Of a stretch of DNA of 64,000 nt, positions 33,451 to 44,470 are shown in pieces. A program made the position numbers and the translations under genes. Origin of the DNA: Haliotis asinina (taxonomy: Eukaryota > Mollusca > Gastropoda > Lepetellida > Haliotidae); assembly GCF_037392515.1 (NCBI RefSeq), contig NC_090287.1, forward strand, positions 12,885,001 through 12,949,000, given 5' to 3'. How positions within the stretch are numbered: the stretch's first letter is position 1; each line of letters begins with the position of its first letter. The notes beneath the pieces were generated by a model. It worked only from the letters and a program-made list of their open reading frames with translations, searched no databases and was not told the origin of the DNA.

Positions 33451-33902
33451 TGTTTAACAAGACACACACTGCTATCACGAACTCGTTACTTCGATCACAT
33501 TGTCGTAATGTCCACTTTTTCCCAGTTATATTTCACACTGCTTCTCCACCTTTTCGATATTCCAACTATGTCGTCGCCTTTGCGAGTATTTTCTCGTTAC
33601 TTCAATTGTTTTATCCTTATTTCAGTTATTTTTGTATACAACGGTTATTTTCAATGACTCAAATTTTCGAGAATATAATTTAAAAATGAAGCAAGGAAAA
33701 GAACTTGTTATTTCAATGTTTCTTTCTGGTATTGTTAAAATACTTGCTAGTTTTCTCAGCTATATTTCAGTTATAATTATGACGGCGTATATTACAAATA
33801 ATTTAACTTAAGGTATTTTATAGGTAAATATTTATAATTTTTTCAATGAAGAAGAGACAAATTTTCATAGACTTTACTGCTCTTGATCACAGTCACCATA
33901 TT

Positions 33903-36900
33903 TCAAAAACCATTGCATTTGTTCTGGCAGTCGGCGATGTTCCGGAAATTGTTGCCATTGCCGCCGCAGCCACCGTAAATGAACCTCTCACACTTCTTGG
34001 TGTTGGCGTTGTAGTGAAAACGGCGGAACAGCGCCTTACACGGCCCCGTCTTCTTCTTCAAATGGCAGACAGAAACTGAAACAGGTGTGTGATTTACAAT
34101 TACACACGGAGCTGTCAGGTACCTCCTTGATGGCGTTTGGAATAACCAGCCACCACGCTGATGAGAAACAACTTTAATTTACGCATGAGTGTTTTTATGA
34201 GGAACACAGCGTTTTAGAATACGTGTTTCATGTATACAGGCTTATATATATACCCTGAGTGGTGAGTAAGTTGAGTTTTACGCCGCACTCAGCAATATTT
34301 CGGCTATATGACAGCGGTCTGTAGATAATCGAGTCTGGACCAGACAATCCAGTGATCAACAACATGAGCATTGATCTTCAAAACTGGGAGCGGATGACGT
34401 GTGTCAGCCAAGTCACCCGATTCCCGTTAGTCGCCTCACACGACAAGCACAGTCGCCTTCATGGCATGCATGGGTTGCTGAAGGCCTAATCTAACCCGCT
34501 TCACGGATTATAATTGTGTGTGTGTGTGTGATTTGTTGAAATTTGATATTCAGGACACCTGACCATAACCTGGCCGTTTATCACATGTCTACATGTTTAG
34601 GAAAATGTCACACAATGTAGAATGAATGCAGTATATATATTACCCGGAGCACATCTTTTCTCACACTCAGCGATGCTCTTGAAGTTGTTCGCGTTGCCTC
34701 TGCAGCCGCCATAGATGAACCTCTCACACTTCTTGGTGTCGGCGTTGTAGTGGAAGCGGTAGAACAACGCCTTGCACGGCCCCGTCTCCGGCTTCAATTG
34801 GCAGGCTGCAACAGTATTATATTCACTGAAACAGGTGCGTGAGTGACAGTTACTCACTGACCTGACAGGTACCTCCTTGTTGGCGCTTGGAATAACCAGT
34901 ATTGACGCGGATCACCCTAACAACGATCTTACGAAATCTGTTCTTGCAATTTCCACCTTTTTTTTACAACGATCATACTGAAACTGTCTCTCGCACTCAT
35001 GTGTCCTTGGTTTTAATCAAATTGCATATTCCTAAAGAGCAATTATACTGTAGTATTTTCACCTCCCTAAACATTGTGAAACATTAGGGAAGCTACGTTA
35101 TAATTTTTAAAGTTCGTTTTTAGATAACGATATTACATGCTGAAAAAGCTCGAATAAATTGATGCATCGTTGCATTAAATCGACTCCCGCGCCTTCAACC
35201 CACGCTCCCTCGTGTCAGTGTGACGATTAGATATATGTACATATTTTTTAAATATAAAACATTTTGAGATGACCCCCGACCTGAAACGCTTCACAGTACA
35301 CTATATCTAGTCTAGATCCCGGACTCATCCTCGATAGCTCCAGGGTATACGTTCCAATAAGTCTCCACTACCCCCTGGATGCATCTACGGCTCGATCCGA
35401 AAATTTTATTACCTCCCTTTACTGGCTAGCATCCTCACAATCAGCCATTCAGCTAAGCCGCCGTTACAACTGAACTTGCCAGTGTCAGTAAGGATAGCGA
35501 TTGCAACTGCGAAGGTTTACTCGCCGTGCGACTCAGATTTAGGAGAAATCATACATACACATTGACAGGTCCGAAAATTAAAATATATATATATATGCAA
35601 GAACTCCTTCTGCCTCTTTCTGTGAACCTCTGCATGGTTGGTTTTGCCAAGTTTAATCGGTTAGATAATTTAAAAAGCGAAAGTGTGTTGTGTTTGGCTC
35701 GCTCAAGTTCCCGGCGTATACACCTGATTGGATAAAAAGTCAGCCAAGGGAGGTAATAAATTTATCGGGCTTAGCCGTAGATGCGTCCAGGGTATACTGG
35801 AGACTTATCGGAACGTATGCCCTGGATATATCGAGGATGTCCCGGACTATGTTAGTCTAGACATATATATTGTACTGTGATGCGTTTCAAGTCGGGGGTC
35901 ATCTCAACACGTTTTATATTTTAAAAAAATAAATATATATATATATATATAATCCTCTCAATGACACGAGGGCCTGTGCCTCAACCTCCCGAACATTATT
36001 CCTAGCGCACACCATAGAGTTATGTCCCTTGGAGCGCTCTTTGCTACAATCCTACTTGTGATTGAAAACAGTTCGGCAAACACCGATAACACTGCGTTCG
36101 ACAGTTTCCAGTATATGAAGCAATTGTTTATATTCCACATATGGCAAGTGTTATATGTTTGGAAGACGTTCGCTTCCGAGTTTCAGTGATCGAACTTGGT
36201 TTTCCTTCATATTCACGAAGCACTAGCATTTTAATTAAGAATGTTTCAAATAGTTGTGGGTTGGGTGGGGGGTCATTGTATAGGGTGGAATCTGTAGCCA
36301 GAAAACAGCAAGACTTGTTATTACCCGAGGAAATCTGAATGCTCAGCGGTGCAGGGATGAAGTGTCGAGACTTTTTGTCTTGCTTTTTATTCAGCAACAG
36401 CTAAGAGGAGTCATTTTGCAGCACAACAACGCAAGGTCTCACGGCCAAAATCGTTGGAGAATACCAGCAGAACGTTGACGTCAATATAGTGCCTTGGATA
36501 GCGTATTCTCCAGACATGAACCCCCTTGAACATATCTGGGACGTCTTGATCGTTAGCTTTCACAACGTGTACCGCCTCCAGCGAACTGACAGGAACTTGA
36601 ACAGAATCCCGTGGACACATGGTACAGGATTGCTGCAGACGTTATTCGCTGACTGACGACCTGTATGAGGAGACCTGTTTTGGCGTGTGTGGATGCCCAT
36701 GGTGGTCACATCCGCTATCGATGGCGGCTCCTCTGAGTCTTGTCTCATTATCCGACTCTTTGCGCACTTTTTGAATAAATCTTGATTTGTGTAATGTTTA
36801 ATTTTGACTCCTTGCCGCTTCTTAATAAACTGCGGCAAATGCAATATCGGCATTACAATATGTTTTTAGACAAATCTTTGGAAAATGATGTCTGGTCAAG

Positions 36901-37334
36901 TAAAGGTGCTGATAACTCACTTTTGCCCGGCAGTGTATTTCCGAGCAGTTAGTTTTAGTTCATTTAGACGTTATGCTTGTACTTGATTGTACTTCATAAC
37001 GTCATAACTTGCTGGTATACAAAACTATAAACAGAATTAGTGTTTCTGCCGTGAATGAAATGTTCTTACGTTATAAGACACATCTTTCAGGGTATGGTAA
37101 CTATCAACAGTCCATGGATTCGAACTGTGCACCCGACCAACGTAAATGAACAGTCTACAAAAAGTAGTTTTAGGTCGAATCCCACTCTCAAGAGTCAGAC
37201 GTCCATTCAGACTTTACAATTCCAAATGTAACATATTTAACCTTAATTATGTATAACTTACCTTCTCTAAACGGTATCTGGTGACTTTGGCCAGCCAAGA
37301 GTATCACAAAGAATGTGCTGACGATAAGCTTCAT
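33903..37334 (-). CDS. Secreted two-domain Kunitz/BPTI protease inhibitor (gene A)
   Basis: Three exons: 37334-37262 (signal peptide MKLIVSTFFVILLAGQSHQ, phase 1 end), 34805-34644 (first Kunitz domain, phase 1 to phase 1, 54 codons) and 34075-33903 (second Kunitz domain and TGA). Total 135 residues. Domain 1 has cysteines in ACQL, GPCKA, KKCE, YGGCRG, AECE, RCAPG. Domain 2 has VCHL, GPCKA, KKCE, YGGCGG, ADCQ, NKCNGF. Both P1 residues are Lys. A TATA-like box lies about 65 bp upstream of the ATG. Intron 1 carries a large inverted repeat and a Tc1-like remnant; intron 2 carries a SINE. The domain 1 exon and about 280 bp of upstream intron are duplicated at gene D. No EST evidence is available here, so the exon chain rests on phase and splice sites. 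Confidence 0.88.
34260..34502 (-). mobile_element. SINE family A in intron 2 of Kunitz gene A
   Basis: Inverted near full-length copy. The GAGTAAGTTGAGTTTTACGC end is followed by CACTCAGCAATATTTCGGC, and the far end is GGGTTGCTGAAGGCC with a degraded CCCGCTTCACGG. Confidence 0.9.
35207..35972. mobile_element. Large inverted-repeat (foldback or MITE-like) element
   Basis: The left arm (about 35207-35430) and right arm (about 35738-35972) are inverted copies of each other over roughly 220 bp at around 80-85% by eye. Matching landmarks are CCCTCGTGTCA against TGACACGAGGG, GATGACCCCCGACCTGAAAC against GTTTCAAGTCGGGGGTCATC, and GGATGCATCTACGG against CCGTAGATGCGTCC. The central 300 bp is unrelated. 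TA-dinucleotide runs lie in the right arm. It sits in intron 1 of Kunitz gene A. Confidence 0.85.
36395..36938 (+). mobile_element. Tc1-like transposon, 5'-truncated and broken
   Basis: Frames around 36420-36700 give LQHNNARSHGQN, then VPWIAYSPDMNPLEHIWDVL, the Tc1 DD34E catalytic end, and further IPWTHGTGLLQTLF. The right inverted end CACTTTTGCCCGGCAGTG closes at 36938 before TA. The left end and most of the transposase are missing, and the reading frame is broken. Confidence 0.85.
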
Positions 37335-37397
37335 TGTAGCGGATGAAGCTCCTTCAGGACTCAAGCGGAGATTGTATTGCATATGACTGAATCCGGA

Positions 37398-37406
37398 ATA
37401 TATAAA
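37398..37406 (-). promoter_or_regulatory. TATA-like box of Kunitz gene A
   Basis: Minus strand ATTTATATATTCC, about 65 bp upstream of the ATG at 37334, which leaves a short 5' UTR of about 30-40 nt. Confidence 0.55.
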
Positions 37407-37739
37407 TCTGTCGTCTGACACCTCAGTACACATCTGGTCCGTGGTAATTACTCACCTGTGATGTGTTCGCACATTGCATTATGAGGACTAGAGTGTTTCC
37501 AATGTGTTAATTTAACCCTTGCTTGGTTCGAAGCCGTCACAGAGGTCTCAAAACACAAGCGATGCTGACGACAGCCGTTATCATGAGACGCTGAGCTAGA
37601 ACTGAGCAGAGTTTTAGGGGTTTTTTTAAATGAAACATGTCTCCCCATCTTTCGAAAACCTAATGCCGACACCTTTATAGCAAAACAAAACAAAATAGAA
37701 AAATAAGTAAATATCGTTGTGTCGAATAATATTTCGTTG

Positions 37740-37935
37740 CTTCAGCTAATGTTCTGATTCTTCGAGTATCTTCTCGCTGCTTCGAGTATTTTCTCGTTGC
37801 TTGGAGTTTTTTTCTCATTACTTCAAGTAGTTTTATGAGAAAATACTCGCAGTAAAGAAGATTTCATTGAAATGTCGAGTACGTACTTGAAATAACGAGA
37901 AAATACACGAATTAATGAGAAAATAATCGTAGCAA
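37740..37935. repeat. Inverted array of a 20-bp CGAGTATTTTCTCGTTGCTT motif
   Basis: Three direct copies (about 37761, 37781, 37801) face two or three inverted ones (about 37838, 37890, 37915; for example GAGAAAATACTCGCAG). A single copy of the same motif lies at about 33582-33605. Confidence 0.6.
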
Positions 37936-38084
37936 AAACATTTAATGCTTTAAAAGTGGAAGCGTTAGGCTTTCGTACCTACTGGCCTCGTCAATAACTC
38001 ACGTCTTGTACCCGCCATGGGAATAGAGCAGGTGTACAATGGACACCTTTTTAAAGATGAACACGAAAACACATGTTGGTGAGT

Positions 38085-38190
38085 TGATCGCTGGATTGTC
38101 TGGTCCAGACTCGATTATTTACAGACTGCCGCCATATAGCTGGAATATTGCTGCGTGCAGCATAAAACTAAACCCACTCACTCACTCACA
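38085..38190 (+). mobile_element. SINE family A, 3' half
   Basis: GCTGGATTGTCTGGTCCAGA to the ACTC tail, close to consensus; 5' half absent. Confidence 0.85.
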
Positions 38191-38511
38191 TATGCATATT
38201 CTTTGAAAACCAAAATTAAAAATCAAACTGCAATACATTTCAGTCCTATTTCAACAGAAACGAAACTGAATTTGAAACATGGTAACACATTACTACAATG
38301 TAATACAGAAGAATACACAAAAACATCCAGAACGCAGGAAAGTATGGTTACCATGACTACGTATATCCGATGAATCTGATTGTCGTACAGGTTTTAAATA
38401 GTCGTTCTGATTGTAAGAACCACCACACTATCAGGTACAACATCCCTCTGACTTATAACATCTGCCAGTCTCCTCCTCATACTGGCATACAAGCATCATA
38501 TTATCAGCAGG

Positions 38512-38650
38512 GGCGGAAGGGTAGTCTAGTGGTTAATATGTTCGCGGTGAACGCCATAGACCCTGGTTTGATTCCCCCATTTCCGTCTCCCCTGTTGTGA
38601 TATTGGTAGAATATTTCTAAAAGCGTTGTAAAACTAAACTCACTCACTAT
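38512..38650 (+). mobile_element. SINE family B, near complete
   Basis: Box A GGTAGTCTAGTGGTTAATAT, box B CTGGTTTGATTCCCC, then TGATATTGGTAGAATATTTC, AAAACTAAACTCACTCAC. Confidence 0.82.
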
Positions 38651-39143
38651 CACTAACATCTGATTCCTCTGCCAATCTCCATGGCCGTATCCAGTACCTC
38701 CCGTTGACCATTGTGTTTTCCAGATACTGTAATCTGTAAAGATGAGATTGGCAGTCACAGGAAACACAGCTCATCAGCATCACTGATAGATTCAACTGCA
38801 GATATGATCTCCTGATGATGCGACGTCTTTGTACGTGACTACAGCCGAGAACAACGTGCAGAGGAAGGCTATTTCCATGAGACCAATACTACACCAGACG
38901 TTCCTGCCTGTTTCTGCCTGTGAGGATTGGACGTCTGGGCGCTCGACGTATTCACTTAAATGCTCTGGATTGTGTTGGTGTGAGAGTAAACGTTCATAAA
39001 ATGTCTCCTTTCTCCAAAACATTTATCAGGATAAATGGGTAAGTACTGTTTTGGTTTAAAATTCCCTATAATGCAAAAATGACCTTTCCAAAGATAACAC
39101 AATAGCGTCAAAAGGAAGAGTAGTATCTACCCTCTGCAAACGC

Positions 39144-39228
39144 CCGTGAGGATCCGAATTTGATTTTGAGTCCTGCTTGTCCTAAGAGGCGACTAATGGG
39201 ATCGGGTGGTCGTCCTCGCTAACATTTT
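39144..39228 (+). mobile_element. SINE family A, 5' fragment
   Basis: CCCGTGAGGATCCG, then TGCTTGTCCTAAGAGGCGAC and GGGATCGGGTGGTC; the 3' half is absent, and a foldback element begins at once. Confidence 0.7.
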
Positions 39229-39233
39229 TCAAG

Positions 39234-39539
39234 CACTCAACATCCTCATACAGCGAATCACAGGCAAACTGTAGCGCAAATGGGTTGCGCCGCATAGAGT
39301 AAATGACTAGTCTTCTCACATGCGAGCGAAGCGAGCAAAGGTTGACAACGTACTTTCCTCGTTTCAGTTCGACAAGTATTTTTTATTGTATTTGAGATGA
39401 AAATATGTTCCTAACCGAAGCGAGGAAAGCAAGTTGCCATCCTTTGCTCGCATATATGAAGACTTGTCGTATTCTCTATGCACCATTTGCGCTACAGTTT
39501 GCATGTGAGCGAATACTGCACATCGCCTCATGTTGAGTG
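39234..39539. mobile_element. Foldback element of about 306 bp
   Basis: Two arms of about 140 bp are inverted copies. CACTCAACAT starts the left arm and ATGTTGAGTG ends the right one. GCAAACTGTAGCGCAAATGG on the left pairs with CCATTTGCGCTACAGTTTGC on the right. GCGAGCAAAGG pairs with CCTTTGCTCGC. Only about 30 bp separate the arms, and no coding capacity is seen. Confidence 0.88.
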
Positions 39540-40077
39540 TAACATTCTACCGTAGACTTGATATGGGCATATGTTATAAAGTCCGTTTGTGTAACTCGAA
39601 GGGGTAGGGGAGGCTGATGTCAAATTTTAGACCGATGAAGATTCGGGTTAAACAATAAGAGAGGGTGCTCAAGCTAGTTGACCTGATTGGCATGTCATGG
39701 TACAGACTCCTTAGTCATATCAGGAATATTGCTGAGGGGGAGCATTAACAACAAAACAATATTTTGGCCGTGCGCAAAATGAAATTATTTTGAGTGCCTT
39801 ATATGAAAATGTTCGCTATGCATCAGTCAATAAATGTGCAAGTTTATGTTTTTATTACTAGATGCACAAATGACCCGTTTAGCCGCTTCACTACACAGCA
39901 CGTTAACGTTCATGATTTGAAAAGCCTTGTATTTCCAAACAAAAATTAAAATGAAAAGTTTAATTTGTTTTTCGAGACTGTTCATTTTAAGCAAACTTGC
40001 ATCGAATGGCATCATGAACTTGCTTTTCACACGTGCATGTCGTGTTTTTCATCATTATATTGCCACAAAGTCAAGGT

Positions 40078-40193
40078 GTCTCGTGGTGTACAGCGACAAG
40101 TCAATACAAAGAGCTCCTTCGACTGAAGACGTCGGGTCTCGTGGTGTATAGAGACAAGTCGATATAAAGAGCTTCTTCGACTGAAGACGTCGA
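40078..40193. repeat. 58-bp tandem duplication
   Basis: Two head-to-tail copies of a 58-bp unit containing TCGTGGTGTACAGCGACAAG and CTTCGACTGAAGACGTCG. Copies differ at about six positions. The inner TTCGACTGAAGACGTCGA is partly palindromic. Confidence 0.9.
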
Positions 40194-40624
40194 GAAGCAC
40201 TTGGACATGCTTGTGTTAATTCGTTCAGAGCAAACACCTGGTGCCAGCTACTCCCATGTTTCATATAATGATACATGTGGCTCGCTCATTGATCGGTTCG
40301 TCCCTGCACAGCTTGGTGTGTCATTGCGAAATACTGCATGCCCACCCTCTTGATGTCAGTAGACATCGACACGTTGTGTTTGTATTGAATGTTAACACCA
40401 CTACCGAGCCCACACCAATGGCCTCCCCCAGAACTGGACTAAACTGGAAGAAAGTGTATGTGGAGGCCATAACAGAAAGCTGCACAAGTCAGTTATCATG
40501 TGGCCTCAAGGTGGCAGGTGACCTCCTTACATGAACTCTTCTATCGACCTCTGACATTGAGGCATTCTGTAACGAACGCAACACTTATGAACATAGTAGC
40601 TACGTTCACTAACTGAAACCAAAC

Positions 40625-40808
40625 AGAAAAATCGAGTCTGCACTATACAATCAACAGCATGAACATCGATCTGCGCATCTTCCGGTTTCAGGAACTGATG
40701 ATGACGTGTCAACCAATTCAGCGATTCTAACCGTCCGATTCTGTTATTCACCTCTTACAACCAGCACGGGTTGCTGAAGATCAATTCTCATCCGGATCTT
40801 CACGGGTC
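40625..40808 (-). mobile_element. SINE family A, 5' two thirds
   Basis: Inverted copy from AATCGAGTCTGCACTATACA to GGATCTTCACGGGTCACG; the shared 3' end is missing. Confidence 0.82.
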
Positions 40809-41584
40809 ACGATAAAGAGTGGATTTCATGAATGCATCCAAAGTTTGTTTCTTGAAGGGACAGCAGAGCTGAGCATCCTATAAGACAAGACACCACAACG
40901 AACACCAACTTAGATTTGTTCTTGGACCTCACCACATGCAGTCAAGACTTGACAGGTACCGACCGCACACAATTTGTCATAATACATCTTTCAACTGATG
41001 GTTAAAACGTCTTATACACACATAAAATATATCAGGATTTCATTTGAGAAATCAATTAGAAATTCGACGAAAGACTGTAAATAATTCGTCATTTAGATTC
41101 GGCTTATGACAATACTGTAACAAGGGTTAATGCATAAGCCCACGTGCAGGTAGTGAGCCGTTGGGCCATCTGACTCCCAGTCCCACGTCACCTGTTGTTA
41201 ATCGTCACTGTGACTCACATTGTAAAATGTCAGCCGCCCATTACGTGACGCAAGGTGCTATCACATTTTTCGTACGTCACACGTGCCATTTGATGATTTG
41301 TGTTCACTATCCGGGCTGCTGTGTGGGAAAACGATAAACAAGGATAATTAATGTTATATTGATTTTGACCGTGGGTGCAGTTCTGAATATATGATCCTAT
41401 GTATGTATATTGACCCGCATGCAACACAGTCTAAGCATGGGCGATACTGTTTTCGTGTGTGCTTATATAGGTGCACTTCATCTGTGTATCGAGGTTAATT
41501 GCTATTGAACTATAATGATATGATGTTTAAATCAGCATGTATGAGTTTGTAAGTATATGCTGCATATAATGGGTAAGCTCTACA

Positions 41585-41731
41585 TGTGCAGCCGAATGGT
41601 TAAAGTGTTCGTTCGTCACGCCGATGCCCCGCGTTCGATTACCCATATGGGTACAATGTGTGAAGCCCATTTACGGTGTCCCCTGCTGTGATATTGCTGG
41701 AACAATGCTAAAAGTGGCGTAAAACGATAGA
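41585..41731 (+). mobile_element. SINE family B, near complete
   Basis: Head CCGAATGGTTAAAGTGTTCG, box B GCGTTCGATTACCC, GGGTACAATGTGTGAAGCCC and GTGGCGTAAAACGATAG. A family A fragment follows directly. Confidence 0.83.
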
Positions 41732-41834
41732 TTAATGCTGATGACCTCAATCACTGGATTGTCTGGTCCTAAGTTGATTATTTGCAGACCTCTGCCATAG
41801 AACTGGATATTTGTTGATTGCGGCGGTAAACAAC
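41732..41834 (+). mobile_element. SINE family A, 3' fragment
   Basis: ATCACTGGATTGTCTGGTCC and TTATTTGCAGACCTCTGCCA to GATTGCGGCGGTAAACAAC, fused behind a family B copy. Confidence 0.7.
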
Positions 41835-41973
41835 AAATATTAAAATCAATGTCCAACATTGCTTGGGCATTCCTGCAATGTTGGAAAGCGGAACTGAAAA
41901 CAGACAACTTACACTACATGATAAACGTTACAGGATATGACGGATATCAGTATTTCATTCAATTGTGATAACA

Positions 41974-42171
41974 TCAACTTCCACGATCTGAAATGATCTT
42001 GCCGTTTTCAGTGAAGCAACTACAGCCTCTGTAAATGGATTCCTCACACTCACAGCCCAAGAAAGACGGATTCTTCAGTGTCCGGTTAATGAAGAAAAAG
42101 GCAAATGGCTCATAAGACTTGTTTGAATGCCTCGTTAAGTACCTCGTCCCACAGCACAACCTAGAGCACAT
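41974..42171 (-). other. Cysteine-rich open reading frame, unrecognised
   Basis: A 65-codon minus-strand frame rich in paired cysteines: MCSRLCCGTRYL, a 29-residue spacer with FAFFFINRT, then GCECEE and RGCSCFTENGK before the stop. I do not recognise the fold. It lies about 220 bp downstream of a Kunitz pseudo-exon on the same strand and could be a last exon of that dead gene, but the obvious acceptor (CTCTAG) is out of phase with it. It may also be a chance frame. Confidence 0.3.
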
Positions 42172-42390
42172 GTCAGTGACAGCATGACAAAGGCACCATC
42201 AGCGCTGATTCCGATTCTGCGATAACTTTACATCGAGCCGTCTTCGACACTCGTCTGGGGAAAACGTCAGTCCTGTTTTATATCATACATCCAGACATGA
42301 TTTGAATAAAACGTAATCAGACCTCGTAAGGGTGTCATACATCCAAGCATGATTTCAATAAAATGTAAGGAAATATTCTGTATATATTAC

Positions 42391-43011
42391 CTGGGATACA
42401 TTTTTTTCGCACACTCGGCGATGGTCTTGAAGTTGCTGGCGTTCCCGCCGCAACCTCCGTAGGAGAACTGTTCACGCGTTCCGGTGTCACGGGGTTGACA
42501 GCATGTTATCATCTTTCCAAGGAATGATCATACATTAATTTTGACATGTTTAAAGAAACTTATCACTGATGTATTATTGGTGTAAATTGATTCATAGAAA
42601 ACAGAACAGTGATGTCTGTGGTACCCTCCTCCTGTGGGAGGTATCTCAGAAAGGTCATTAGCTAGCCAGCTAAAGTCAAAAGTATACTTTTACTGATAGA
42701 TAAATACTGTCTGTGATTTTTAACGAGCCAACATACCAGAACATGACTGAAGTGATGTTTGAACAGAAAGGTGGCCATGACTTCTACTGAAACCCAATGT
42801 TGGGGTACCTGACATGTACCAGTTTAGTACACTGAAAGGAACTAAACTTGAAAGATAAGTAGCTGTCATATCTGACATTCAAGCTATAGAAGTAACCTAC
42901 GGAAACAGCTTTATCTCACCTTCTTCCCAAAACACCTGCTGAGTTTGTCCAACCAGGATCTGAAACAGATTTATCAAAAGCACAAGCTCATCAGACGACA
43001 ACTTGATGTTC
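42391..43011 (-). pseudogene. Remains of a fifth Kunitz inhibitor gene (gene E)
   Basis: The minus strand of about 43011-42920 codes a hydrophobic stretch ending ILVGQTQQVFWEE and a phase 1 donor GTGAGA, matching the signal exons of genes B and C ([16 protein letters not shown]). 42492-42391 gives [19 protein letters not shown] and an intact donor, which is the second half of a Kunitz domain exon. The first half of the domain is absent and conserved cysteines are lost, so the copy is dead. Position and strand fit the cluster. Confidence 0.7.
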
Positions 43012-44265
43012 GTGATCTATGGATATCTAATGCATAGTTTGGTATTTCACGAGAGCAAGGTTGTTTGTCACATCTGTTATTTGTTAGGGGACATGTTGTA
43101 GACGGGTGAGGTTGGAGGGTCTCATTTCATCATGAAACAGTCTTCAACGATGAGTAAGTCCTAAAGCACTCAAGTGGAAATATTTTTTCGCTTTTTCGTA
43201 GTTTCGAAAACAACAAAACTGTCAGCTGTAGTATTCAAATGAGATGTACTCTCCACAGGTTCGCGTACTTAATATATTTCATGAAAAACGTCATATGGCA
43301 TTAATATTTTATTTCTTTTATCGTATTTTATATACACAATAATTGTGAGGTGAGTAATAACTTGCTTCTACATTTGTTGATAATTTTGCCTGTAAAATGG
43401 TATTTTGAATGATGATTAGAGGCCCCAATTAAAAGACCAAGCTGGGGAAACACATAGTTATTTTAGTATTGATTAAAAATACTTATTTAATTGAAGTACT
43501 AACAAATGAACGTCAACCAGTTTATTTCTATTTCCATCAGTGAGTGAGTGAATATAAACTTGTACATCGCATCGACAATATTGCAGCCATATACCGATGA
43601 AACCGCCAGTGCCTTTGTAGTCTGTTATACAGACCCTTAAACAAACATACCAAAGAAAGCACGTGCAACGTCGAAAACATGTAAAAAGTCTACATTTCCA
43701 CAGACAATTTCTGGGCTCTTTTTCGTTATATTTTCTGATTATAATTTAGGAAGTGTTGTTTTTCTGTAAAATATGTTCATTTCATTCCACAGCAGTGGCT
43801 TTTTTACCGTTTTATCAGATCACAAGTCCAAGTGTTACGTCGTTTTGTTTTGCAGCAAATGCCGCTTAAGTGTGTACCTTTACATAGCTAAGTAACATCT
43901 ATGCACCTCAATTCATTGCAGCTGACCCTAAATTACACATTTTGTATACACTGAGTGTTGATCTGGGAAATATTGTGTGAGCTCTACCGAAATATAACAA
44001 AGGCAATCACTGTCTCACAGAGTAAAAATAATCCTTAATACTTCCTATAAAGTACCTTCTATCACTGGAAGGATTTGAGACAACTGGATTTCAAACCATT
44101 TAGTGTCTGAAAAATGAAAATATTTGCTTAATTCTTTACAATTTCAGAAACGGGTTGAACGGATAACTGAGTCGAGTTCTGTCCAAACATCTGACTCCCA
44201 CTATCCCCAACGACTAACTTGAAGGAGACCATAAGCCTTGACCTACATGGCATTTGTTCGTTAAG
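43012..44265. other. Intergenic stretch with one SINE fragment
   Basis: AT-rich. The only thing recognised is a short inverted SINE 3' end at about 43541-43602 (CAGTGAGTGAGTGAATATAA then ACAATATTGCAGCCATATAC). No exon seen. Confidence 0.45.
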
Positions 44266-44267
44266 GC

Positions 44268-44470
44268 ACGTGAAGGTCCGGGGTAGAATAGGCCTTCAGC
44301 AACCCATACTTGCCATAAAAGGCGACTATGCTTGTCGTAGGAGGCGACTAACGGGAGCGGGTGGTCAGACTCGCTGACTTGGTTGACACATGTCATCGGT
44401 TCCCATTTGCGCAGATCGATGCTCATGATGTTGATCACTGCATCGTCTGGTCCAGCCTCGATTGCTTTAT
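44268..44470 (+). mobile_element. SINE family A lacking its 3' end
   Basis: CACGTGAAGGTCCGGGGTAG to GTCTGGTCCAGCCTCGATTG, close to consensus; the shared 3' domain and tail are gone. Confidence 0.88.
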
